Below, in pieces: positions 1-7,535 of a stretch of DNA of 64,000 nt (position 1 is the stretch's first letter; every line of letters starts with the position of its first letter). A program made the translations under genes and the position numbers. The stretch comes from Flectobacillus longus (lineage in GTDB: Bacteria; Bacteroidota; Bacteroidia; Cytophagales; Spirosomataceae): contig NZ_JASHIC010000029.1 of assembly GCF_030056705.1 (NCBI RefSeq), positions 49,604 through 113,603 of the forward strand, in the 5' to 3' direction. The notes below the pieces were generated by a model, which searched no databases, had not been told where the DNA came from, and saw only the letters and a list, made by a program, of their open reading frames with translations.

Positions 1-1217
1 ATCCGAATTTCGTCGATTTCCCTAAACTCTGCTAGCATTTTTCCAATACTGTACACCCCAAACAGAATACCTTCCAAAGTAGCACGAGCCAAATGAGACT
101 TCGTATGATTGATATGTAGTCCAAAATACGAGCCTCTGGCATTAGCATTCCAAATGGGTGCTCGCTCACCTAACAAGTAAGGCAAAAATACCAATCCATC
201 TGCCCCAAGCGGAATTGATTCTATTCTTTGAAAAATCTCATCCAACACTTCTTCAATGTAGGCATGCTCTGAAAAATCCCCAAATTCCTTGGCAAACCAC
301 TCAAACACTACGCCCGCATTGTTGCCTGGACCTCCGCTGATATAGCAATTATCTGTTAGTAAATAATTAAATACTCTTTGTTGCTGATCTTTCAACAATT
401 CTTTTCCTGCAATTCTGACTGCTGAACTTGCCCCGATAGAAATAACTGCTTTCCCTTCTGAAATAATCCCCGCCCCTAGTGTTGCAACGCAACCATCTGT
501 TGCACCAAGTACAATTTGAGTATCCAAAGAAATACCCCAAGACTTAGCTATTTCGGGTTTAAGTGTCAAGGAAGTATCCATTACCGAACTAACTTCGGAT
601 AGCTCATTAGCCGAAATATGAGCAAAGGACAAGGCATCTGTTGACCATTTTTTGGCAGTAATATCAAATAATCCTGTCGACGAAGCCATACTTTCATCTA
701 CTCGATATTGACCTGTTAGTTGGAAAAGCACATATTCTTTGAGTGATATATACTTAGCTACTTTTTCTCTAAAAATATCCTTATTTGCCTCCAGCCAAGC
801 TATTTTCATCAGAGGAGACATTGGATGTATTGGTGTACCTGTATGCGCACATAGCGTTGTATCAAGCCCTATATCTTTAAGCTTTTTAACTTGATTTTGA
901 CCTCGATTATCAGCCCAAATAATTGCTTGTCCCAAGGGTATTCCTTTGGCATTAACAGGCAAAACACTGTGCATTGAGCCACTAAATCCAATCGACAATA
1001 TTTTGATTTTATTTGGAAGTATGAACTCATTTATCAAAGTTTTGACAACAAATAGGGTTGTAATATACACCTGTTCAGGGTCTTGCTCACTCCACTCCGA
1101 ACAAGGGTGAAAAGTAGGATATGAACCTTGTTTTTGATACAAAGCCTTCCCACTCAGATGATACACCTGAACTTTTACAGAGGTCGTATTAATATCAATC
1201 GTCAAAATTGCTTCCAT
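1..1217 (-). CDS. Gluconokinase-type FGGY carbohydrate kinase (3' end outside the window)
   Basis: The minus strand reads open from an ATG at 1217 to the window edge, so about 405 residues of a roughly 490-residue kinase are present. The N-terminus MEAILTIDINTTSVKVQVY is the FGGY phosphate-1 loop. Further landmarks are IIWADNRG, the DGCVATLGAG segment and FLPYLLGERAPIWNANARG, which resembles GntK-type gluconokinases. The predicted reaction is gluconate + ATP to 6-phosphogluconate in the cytoplasm. The gene lies 36 nt downstream of an AraC regulator on the same strand, probably in one operon, and is a paralogue of the kinase at 3680-5113. Xylulokinase or another sugar kinase cannot be excluded, but the adjacent 6-phosphogluconate dehydrogenase favours gluconate. 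The C-terminal part is missing only because the window ends. Confidence 0.85.
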   Translation of the reverse strand, partial: MEAILTIDINTTSVKVQVYHLSGKALYQKQGSYPTFHPCSEWSEQDPEQVYITTLFVVKTLINEFILPNKIKILSIGFSGSMHSVLPVNAKGIPLGQAIIWADNRGQNQVKKLKDIGLDTTLCAHTGTPIHPMSPLMKIAWLEANKDIFREKVAKYISLKEYVLFQLTGQYRVDESMASSTGLFDITAKKWSTDALSFAHISANELSEVSSVMDTSLTLKPEIAKSWGISLDTQIVLGATDGCVATLGAGIISEGKAVISIGASSAVRIAGKELLKDQQQRVFNYLLTDNCYISGGPGNNAGVVFEWFAKEFGDFSEHAYIEEVLDEIFQRIESIPLGADGLVFLPYLLGERAPIWNANARGSYFGLHINHTKSHLARATLEGILFGVYSIGKMLAEFREIDEIR

Positions 1218-1253
1218 GATTAAGGTATCAGTTGTTGAGAAATAAAGTGTGGT

Positions 1254-2138
1254 TTATATATGGATTTTGCGATAATCTCTTGGGGTATATCCTGTAAGCT
1301 TTTTGAAGGTAGTTGAAAAATGCTGTGACGAATAAAATCCAGTTTCCAAAGCAATATCTGTTAAAGGTTTGTCACTACTTTTCAATAATCTACTCGCCTC
1401 TGCAATACGGATATTGATTAAGTAATTGAGAGGCGAAAAACCCGAAAAGCGTTTCACTTTTTCTGAAAAAGCTGTATTTCCTAACCCTACTAGCCCTGCC
1501 ATTTCTTCCAAGGTCCATGGGTGTTCCAGATTAGCTCTCAGGGTTTGTTCTAATTGCAGAAATGTCTGTGAAAAATCTTGGCTATTTCGTTCAGTTTTAC
1601 CCAATGTTCTTGCCCAAGTAATCAGTATTTCGTCTATAATTTGAGGTACTCTAGTACGGTATCCAAAGGCTTGTTCTTGTACTTCCTGCCCCAACTCCAT
1701 GATTAACTGACCAATGGTAGGATTGCGAGGAATAATTGGTTTGGCATTGGACAAAAATAGTTTTGAGATTACTAACTGTTCACTATATGAAATCTTGCTC
1801 CAATCGCCCAAAATTAACTGGCCGTCTTTAGCCCAATGACTCGGCAAAATACTTAGCTGCATAAATGCCCCTATCTCCAAATACCCCCTTGGGTTGCCAA
1901 TCGCCTGCCAAGGTTGAACAATCAAGGAATCATTGGGGTATAATGGATAGGTTTTATGCTCCAAATACCATTCATATTTACCTTCTGTAAAGCTAAAAAT
2001 ACCAATTCCTGCTCGCTGAGCAATCTCCCAAGAATCAAGAATGATTTGCTGTACCTTCTGCGAAAGTAAGCAAGACACAAAAGGAAATTCCTTTAATTCG
2101 GGTGAATCGTTTTGTATATAGTGAAAGTTGGAATTCAT
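1254..2138 (-). CDS. AraC-family transcriptional regulator
   Basis: This is a DNA-binding regulator of about 294 residues. The C-terminal ~100 residues hold two helix-turn-helix motifs of the AraC/XylS type: WTLEEMAGLVGLGNTAFSEK, then LTDIALETGFYSSQHFSTTF followed by GYTPRDYR. The N-terminal ~180 residues are a ligand-sensing domain I cannot assign to a named subfamily. I chose the ATG at 2138 (MNSNFHY) because the stretch from the upstream ATG at 2171 adds an uncharacteristic hydrophobic leader; 2171 remains possible. The gene precedes gluconokinase by 36 nt and is divergent from gnd/gluconokinase across a 0.6 kb spacer. It therefore probably controls both arms in response to gluconate or a related sugar acid, which is inferred from position only. 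Confidence 0.85.
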   Translation of the reverse strand: MNSNFHYIQNDSPELKEFPFVSCLLSQKVQQIILDSWEIAQRAGIGIFSFTEGKYEWYLEHKTYPLYPNDSLIVQPWQAIGNPRGYLEIGAFMQLSILPSHWAKDGQLILGDWSKISYSEQLVISKLFLSNAKPIIPRNPTIGQLIMELGQEVQEQAFGYRTRVPQIIDEILITWARTLGKTERNSQDFSQTFLQLEQTLRANLEHPWTLEEMAGLVGLGNTAFSEKVKRFSGFSPLNYLINIRIAEASRLLKSSDKPLTDIALETGFYSSQHFSTTFKKLTGYTPRDYRKIHI

Positions 2139-2422
2139 GAGATAATCACAAAATATGGCTGAAAAAACCATCTTGTAATTTAGGCAGGTTCATTGGTTTT
2201 GAATATAACAATGGGTTACAATTTTTTATTTTTCTACTAAAAATAAAAGAGAATATAATTTTTCGACTTATAAATCTGTACAAACTTTCACTAAAGCTCT
2301 CATTTATAATGAGTTCAATTTGTGGAGCCACAAAAGTTTACAAATGAATATTTCAAATATTTTACACCGAAAAAAAATGAAAGTTTTAAGCAAAATAATC
2401 CAAGAAATTTGAGCCATAGATT

Positions 2423-2542
2423 TAAGTAATCGTGCAGAATAAGATTAAAGTTTTGTGTTGAGGCACTAGGCAACAGGCACAAGGCAAAGAGTATTAAAAG
2501 GATTTTGAAACACTTTTACAGACTATGAATATGTACTTCTTC
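2423..2542. repeat. TIR-type intergenic repeat, copy A (one end only)
   Basis: The segment starts with TAAGTAATCGTGCAGAATA at 2423-2441 and continues into an interior (TTTGTGTTGAGGCAC..GGCAACAGGCACAAGGCA) nearly matching that of the copy at 16040. I see no matching inverted end before copy B begins at 2543, so it is probably truncated or disrupted by copy B. The right boundary is arbitrary. Confidence 0.6.
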
Positions 2543-2647
2543 TAAGTAATCGTGCAGAATAATATTCAATCAATAGAAGATATAAGGTATTTATAATTAA
2601 AATTTTAAATTCACAATTCACCACTCATAATTCTGCACTAATACTTA
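2543..2647. repeat. MITE-like element, copy B, with terminal inverted repeats
   Basis: The left end TAAGTAATCGTGCAGAAT (2543-2560) is mirrored at the right end, where the reverse complement of 2630-2647 reads TAAGTATTAGTGCAGAAT, 16 of 18 matching. The outermost bases on both sides are TA, as expected if a TA target had been duplicated. The interior is AT-rich and non-coding. Confidence 0.65.
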
Positions 2648-2749
2648 TAACGGATATACAATTCACGAATAACGTTTTACAAATTACTGAGTACAGTACA
2701 CCTTATCATTTATAAACAAAATATCCCAAAACTTTTAACAAATAAACTT

Positions 2750-3646
2750 ATGCAAATTGGATTGGTAGGCTTAGGCAAAATGGGATTTAACCTAGCGTTA
2801 AATCTTCATAGAAATGGATTTGAGGTAATAGCCAACGATGTAAACCCTGATTTTGTAGCACAAATTGCCCAAAATGGAATCTCTACCGCTTCTAGCTTAC
2901 AAGATTTAACAAAACAGCTCGTAGGACGCAAAGTAATCTGGTTGATGGTACCAGCTGGGGAGATTGTTGACGCTGTCATTGAGCAATTAATTCCTTTATT
3001 GAACCCTTCAGACATAATAATAGATGGCGGAAACTCTTTTTTCAAGGATTCTTTACGTCGTTACACACATTTGAAAGACAAGGGTATCGACTTCCTTGAC
3101 TGCGGTACTTCGGGCGGCACCAGTGGTGCATTACAAGGCGCATGTACCATGATTGGAGGAGATACCGATGTCTTCAAATATGTAGAAGAAGTTTTTCAAA
3201 AAATATCTATCCAAAACGGTTATTTACATACTGGTCGTGCTGGAAGTGGACACTTTACCAAAATGGTTCACAATGGTATTGAATACGGTATGATGCAGGC
3301 CATTGCGGAAGGCTTCGAAGTATTTGAACGTTCGCAATTTGATATTGATTTTCAAAAAACAGCAGAATTATTCAATCATGGCTCAGTTGTTAGAGGCTGG
3401 TTGATGGAATTGACTGCCAATGCTTTTGCTAAAGACCCACAATTAGACGCAATAAAAGGTGTCATGCACTCTTCGGGTGAAGGCAAATGGACACTTGAAA
3501 CGGCCTTGGATATGGGTGTACCTACGCCTGTAATTGCGCTGTCGGTAATGATGCGCTATCGTTCACAAATGGAAGATACTTTTTCAGGAAAAGTGGTAGC
3601 AGCACTTCGCAACGAGTTTGGAGGACATGCCGTAGAGAAAAAATAG
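2750..3646 (+). CDS. gnd: 6-phosphogluconate dehydrogenase, decarboxylating (short, GndA/YqeC type)
   Basis: The enzyme converts 6-phosphogluconate to ribulose 5-phosphate and CO2 with reduction of NAD(P), in the cytoplasmic oxidative pentose phosphate route. The 298-residue protein starts with a Rossmann motif (GLVGLGKMG, residues 4-12). It carries the substrate signatures DGGNSFFKDS and LDCGTSGGTSGA, and the catalytic segment GSGHFTKMVHNGIEYGMMQA with its Lys and Asn. It is about 170 residues shorter than the classical enzyme, the normal size of the short class, which is usually NAD-preferring. The gene starts an apparent two-gene operon, 33 nt upstream of a gluconokinase, so kinase and dehydrogenase form consecutive steps from gluconate. 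Confidence 0.93.
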   Translation: MQIGLVGLGKMGFNLALNLHRNGFEVIANDVNPDFVAQIAQNGISTASSLQDLTKQLVGRKVIWLMVPAGEIVDAVIEQLIPLLNPSDIIIDGGNSFFKDSLRRYTHLKDKGIDFLDCGTSGGTSGALQGACTMIGGDTDVFKYVEEVFQKISIQNGYLHTGRAGSGHFTKMVHNGIEYGMMQAIAEGFEVFERSQFDIDFQKTAELFNHGSVVRGWLMELTANAFAKDPQLDAIKGVMHSSGEGKWTLETALDMGVPTPVIALSVMMRYRSQMEDTFSGKVVAALRNEFGGHAVEKK

Positions 3647-3679
3647 TCGTAATAAGCATCCTTTAGAATTTAAAATTGA

Positions 3680-5113
3680 ATGCTTATGGCGGATTATTAT
3701 GCGGGCATTGATTTGGGAACTACAGCCACAAAAGCAGTAGTTTTTAATCAACAAGGTGACGTTTTGTATCAGGTAAGTCAGGAATATCCGATGTTTCACC
3801 CTCAACCAGAATGGAGCACCCAAAACCCACAAGATTTACTCAAAGCAACCAACGATTGTATCGTAGATATTCTTTCTAGATTTGATTTATGCTTTATTAG
3901 TTTTAGTGCAGCTATGCAAAGCTTGATTTTGGTAGACGAAAACCATCAAGCTTTGACAGACTGCATGATTTGGGCAGACAATCGGGCAGCAGATATTGCA
4001 GATAAATTAAAACATACCACAACGGGTCAGCGGTCCTATGATATTACGGGAATACCGATTCATAGTTTTTCGCCAATGACCAAAATTGCATGGCTCAAGG
4101 AGCATGAACCAGCATTGTTAGCCTCGGCACATAAATTGATAAGTGCCAAAGAATACATCTGGTATCACCTAACCCACGAATACACAATTGATACGACCCT
4201 TGCCTCAGGAACTGGTCTGATGGACATACATTCACTGCAATGGTCGGAGGAAATTTTGAACTACCTTAGTATCCAAAAAACACAATTGTCTATAATAGTA
4301 AAATCAACCCATCGAGCTTATTGTAAGCAATATGGTCTTGAATTAGTAAGCGGTGGCGGCGATGGAATTCTGGCTAATTTAGGCTCTGGAGCAATTACTC
4401 CTGACAAAATGGCGCTTACAATAGGCACAAGTGGAGCTGTGAGGGTAGTTTCGAATCAACCTTTTATCGACGCCCAGATGAGAACACAATGCTATCATTT
4501 ATATGGTACAGAGTATCTCAAATTAGGGGCGGTAAACAATGGTGCAGTAGTTTTGCAATGGCTCAAAAATAATATTCTTGAGTCTACCGAAAACTACCAA
4601 GAATTATTCGAAAAAGCCTCTAAAGTACCAGTTGGTTCTGAAGGATTGTTATTTGTGCCTTATATTTTGGGAGAAAGAGCACCCATTTGGGATGCCAAAG
4701 CCAAAGGACTCATGATTGGCTTAGACATGCAACATACCCAAGGGCATATCATTCGAGCCAGTATGGAAGGTATTCTATTTGGGTTAAAACAAATTGCAGA
4801 GGTATTAGTCCCTCAAAAAGAAAAGTTATCCAATATGACTTTGATGGTCAGCGGAGGCTTTGCCAAAAGTAATTTTTGGTTACAAATGACTGCTGATATT
4901 TTTCAAATGAAAGTAGAAGTCAGTAATACCATTGAAAGTTCGGCATGGGGCGCTGTGTTACTAGGTTTCCAATCATTCGAGATGGAGTATCACAACGATA
5001 TAAAAAACGAAATTGTTTTTTATCCCAACAAGCAGTATAATCAAGTGTACCAACAAGGGTTTGAGCGATTCAAAAATGTTTACAAGCAATTTCTAAACAT
5101 TGCGATAACTTAA
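3680..5113 (+). CDS. gntK: Gluconokinase, FGGY family (second copy)
   Basis: This complete 477-residue FGGY kinase has the N-terminal nucleotide loop YYAGIDLGTTATKAVVF, then CMIWADNRAADIA, SGGGDGILANLGSG, GTSGAVRVVS, PYILGERAPIWDAKAKG and the C-terminal MVSGGFAKSNFW. These match GntK-type gluconokinases, and the gene sits 33 nt after gnd. Two in-frame ATGs (3680 and 3686) are possible starts; the second gives MADYYAGID. It resembles the truncated kinase at 1-1217 motif by motif but is clearly diverged, so the locus has two gluconokinase paralogues either side of an AraC regulator. A different sugar-acid substrate for one copy is possible. Confidence 0.85.
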   Translation: MLMADYYAGIDLGTTATKAVVFNQQGDVLYQVSQEYPMFHPQPEWSTQNPQDLLKATNDCIVDILSRFDLCFISFSAAMQSLILVDENHQALTDCMIWADNRAADIADKLKHTTTGQRSYDITGIPIHSFSPMTKIAWLKEHEPALLASAHKLISAKEYIWYHLTHEYTIDTTLASGTGLMDIHSLQWSEEILNYLSIQKTQLSIIVKSTHRAYCKQYGLELVSGGGDGILANLGSGAITPDKMALTIGTSGAVRVVSNQPFIDAQMRTQCYHLYGTEYLKLGAVNNGAVVLQWLKNNILESTENYQELFEKASKVPVGSEGLLFVPYILGERAPIWDAKAKGLMIGLDMQHTQGHIIRASMEGILFGLKQIAEVLVPQKEKLSNMTLMVSGGFAKSNFWLQMTADIFQMKVEVSNTIESSAWGAVLLGFQSFEMEYHNDIKNEIVFYPNKQYNQVYQQGFERFKNVYKQFLNIAIT

Positions 5114-5163
5114 AAACCTTTTTTCCAAACTTAGCTATCACTATCTATCCCCCTAATAAACGA

Positions 5164-5196
5164 AAAGGCTTAATCGTGAGATTAAGCCTTTATATT
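5164..5196. terminator. Bidirectional terminator between gluconokinase and esterase
   Basis: A perfect 12-bp stem (AAAGGCTTAATC at 5164-5175, GATTAAGCCTTT at 5180-5191) with a GTGA loop is followed by an AT-rich run. It lies between convergent genes ending at 5113 (+) and 5198 (-), so it can serve both. Confidence 0.85.
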
Positions 5197-5197
5197 T

Positions 5198-6202
5198 TTA
5201 TCTAAATGCCAACACATCTTTGTGTTTTTTGAAAACCTTTTTCAAAAAATGGTCAACATACTCAACCGTTGGGTCAAACCATGGGGTAAACAAACAAAAA
5301 GAGTGAGGGGAATCTTTAAAAGTATGTACTTCTGAATAAATATGATTAGCCTCCAAAATTTTACGATAATCGTCTCTTCCTGCGTGCATTCGCTCTACAC
5401 TACTATTGATAAACAAGGTTGGTGGCGTATTTTTTCCAGTATAAGTCAAGGCTGAGCCTTCTTTCCAAAGCGTTGGATTTTCGTCCTTACCGTATCCAAA
5501 CCAATAGGTAGCGGCAGAGGTTCTTTTGGAATCGTCTCCTTCTCCTGATTCAGGATGAATAAATGCTACAATACCATCTATGTCAACAATCGCCTGTACA
5601 TCGCTCGACACTCCTGTGATACCTTCATTGGTTTCAAAAGTCTGAACACCATTGGTATTACCCACCAAAGACGCTAATTGTCCGCCAGCCGAAAACCCTA
5701 AACTTGCTATCTTATTGGCATCTACATGATATTGAGGCGCATTGGCACGAATCCACCTTACAGCAGCTTTCAAATCCTGCACCGCAGCAGGATATAGCGC
5801 CTCTGTAGAAAGTCGATATTCAGCCGTAAATGTAACATATCCTAATGAAGCCAACTTTTGAGCCAAAGGAATATGCTGTGCTCTATTGCCAGAACGCCAG
5901 CCTCCACCATGAATAATCAAAATAGCAGGATGCGGTTGATGATGTTTTTCTTTTGGGTAAAAAGCATCCAACTTCAGCTCTCTATCTCCAATTTTGGCAT
6001 ATACAATATCACGTTTTTCTGAGACATTTGCATACTGGTTTTCGATAACCAATAAGGCATTTGGATGTGTCTTGAGCGTTGTTTTCAACGCAGAATAGCT
6101 GTTATAAGAATTATCTTTTACGCCTGTTACCCCAACAGTAGACTGAGCCAATGCTGTAATAGACAATGAAACAGAAAGAGATATAGTTAGTAGAGCTTTC
6201 AC
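5198..6202 (-). CDS. Secreted alpha/beta-hydrolase (esterase, BD-FAE/acetyl-esterase-like)
   Basis: This 334-residue protein begins with a signal peptide (KALLTISLSVSLSITALAQ). The hydrolase core has the oxyanion motif HGGGW at 98-102, the nucleophile elbow GFSAGG with Ser171, and a late His in DSPHSF. The family cleaves ester groups; many relatives remove acetyl or feruloyl groups from plant polysaccharides. Its neighbour 58 nt upstream on the same strand is a pectin methylesterase, which suggests that both de-esterify pectin in the periplasm or outside the cell. The start codon is GTG (6200-6202); no in-frame ATG gives a better signal peptide. The substrate is inferred from context, and a generic carboxylesterase is the alternative. 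Confidence 0.8.
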   Translation of the reverse strand: MKALLTISLSVSLSITALAQSTVGVTGVKDNSYNSYSALKTTLKTHPNALLVIENQYANVSEKRDIVYAKIGDRELKLDAFYPKEKHHQPHPAILIIHGGGWRSGNRAQHIPLAQKLASLGYVTFTAEYRLSTEALYPAAVQDLKAAVRWIRANAPQYHVDANKIASLGFSAGGQLASLVGNTNGVQTFETNEGITGVSSDVQAIVDIDGIVAFIHPESGEGDDSKRTSAATYWFGYGKDENPTLWKEGSALTYTGKNTPPTLFINSSVERMHAGRDDYRKILEANHIYSEVHTFKDSPHSFCLFTPWFDPTVEYVDHFLKKVFKKHKDVLAFR

Positions 6203-6260
6203 AATATTTATAATTATTTAAAGATTTTTTACGTTTATTACAACAAAGATAAAGCTTCTT

Positions 6261-7241
6261 TTATTTATCTGACCAGAATTTCGATAATTCTTGTGTTATT
6301 TTTCCTGCAAAAATCTCTGATTTACTGTAGGTTACAGCTTCTGTTTTAGTCAAAAGCTTTGACCATTTTACACGGTTTGCATTGTTTGCCCCTTTTCCTG
6401 TTAAATTATACTCTGCATAAAATACCGTTTTTTCGGTTGATGGTCTACCCCAGTTATTCCATCCTTCTGCTAAGATATGACTGCCAATTTCACAATCGAT
6501 AAAAACAGTTTTGGCAAAATCTCTCCAAGGTCGACCTAGATACACTTTGGTTACGTTGGCATCAGCCGTAAGTTTACAGTTTTTGAAAACATAACCATAA
6601 ACTACCCAATCAGGGGTAGATGCCGCCGATACGTATCCATCCGCTTTTGAGTGAATATGGCATCTTTCAAAAAGTGCAGTAGAAGAACCAAAAATAAAAT
6701 CGACAGTTCCTTCAATATAACAATCTTCAAACAGTTGTCGAGCGTTTTCTCCTGAGGCAAAAATAGTATCTTGATTTCCTAAAAAAAGGCAATTCTTAAA
6801 AACACATCTATCGCCTTCGACATGCAATGCCACCGCCTGTCCTACCCTTCCAGCAGTGTTTTCGATAGTTAGATTCTCAAAAGAAAGGTTATTGCCCATC
6901 ACTCTCAAGGTATAAGAATCAAAGGTTTCCATTTTACCTTTTCCAGAATAATCATTGTAACTAATAATAGTACTATCCTTATCTTCGCCAACAAATTTGA
7001 TATTGGTTAAGGTGCTTGGAATATCTAATTTTTCTACATACTTACCCTTTTTGATTTTTATGGTAATGTCTTTAGGGAGATATACTCTTACAGCATTGAT
7101 AGCATCTTGGATGTACTTAAAATCACCAGAGCCATCTTTTGCTACTATCAAATCATGTTGGACTTTAAGGGCTTGTGCGTTAACTCCAATATTACTCAGA
7201 CAAAAGCTGATAGCAATACACGCGAAGATTCGTTGGATCAT
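6261..7241 (-). CDS. Pectinesterase (pectin methylesterase, CE8)
   Basis: The enzyme hydrolyses methyl esters of polygalacturonate, giving demethylated pectin and methanol. The 326-residue protein has a signal peptide (to about residue 23) and a single right-handed beta-helix domain. The CE8 motifs are all present: GQAVAL with Gln135, GNQDTIF with Asp158, DFIFG with Asp181, and YLGRPW with Arg237 and Trp239. The length is normal for a bacterial PME without pro-domain. It is followed 58 nt downstream by a secreted esterase on the same strand, probably co-transcribed. With the GH106-like glycosidase at 53867 it points to pectin use, although no polygalacturonase or pectate lyase lies in this window. 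Confidence 0.92.
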   Translation of the reverse strand: MIQRIFACIAISFCLSNIGVNAQALKVQHDLIVAKDGSGDFKYIQDAINAVRVYLPKDITIKIKKGKYVEKLDIPSTLTNIKFVGEDKDSTIISYNDYSGKGKMETFDSYTLRVMGNNLSFENLTIENTAGRVGQAVALHVEGDRCVFKNCLFLGNQDTIFASGENARQLFEDCYIEGTVDFIFGSSTALFERCHIHSKADGYVSAASTPDWVVYGYVFKNCKLTADANVTKVYLGRPWRDFAKTVFIDCEIGSHILAEGWNNWGRPSTEKTVFYAEYNLTGKGANNANRVKWSKLLTKTEAVTYSKSEIFAGKITQELSKFWSDK

Positions 7242-7470
7242 AAATTAATTAGATTACAGGTTTTCACATAAATTTCTTTTAAAAGAACCTGTAAGTAATT
7301 TTTTACTGAAAAGTGCCACTTGTAACCTGGCAAAGCCGTTGAATAAGCTTGAATGTAGATTTGTGAATTTAAAAGATTAGTCAGCAGATTGTTAGAATAC
7401 CTAATATCAAATTTATATTGCACACTAACTAGGAAGTTAAGATAAAGATTATCAGTTGTGTAACAAAAAT

Positions 7471-7516
7471 ATATTCCGAATAGTAGGCGACTTAAGTCGT
7501 CCACTATTCGGAATAT
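7471..7516 (-). terminator. Hairpin terminator downstream of phospholipase C
   Basis: The inverted repeat ATATTCCGAATAGT (7471-7484) pairs with ACTATTCGGAATAT (7503-7516). The inner arms GGCGAC and GTCGTC extend the structure. It starts 20 nt past the stop codon of the minus-strand phospholipase gene. Confidence 0.75.
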
Positions 7517-7535
7517 GAAAAATGCGCTGCAAAAT

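Larger units (their letters stand above)
2139..2749. other. Divergent intergenic region with repeat elements
   Basis: This spacer separates the AraC/kinase unit from gnd/kinase and must hold promoters for both directions, although I find no convincing TAnnTTTG box in it. It contains two same-orientation copies of TAAGTAATCGTGCAGAATA (2423 and 2543), annotated separately. Between them is a low-complexity run of the form aggca..aggcaacaggcacaaggca that recurs at 16079-16104. An ORF at 2146-2331 on the minus strand is short and unconvincing and I do not call it. Confidence 0.5.

Noticed and set aside
2146..2331. 61-codon ORF upstream of the AraC regulator
   Set aside because: It overlaps the probable regulator start region, is AT-rich and low complexity, and shows no family resemblance.
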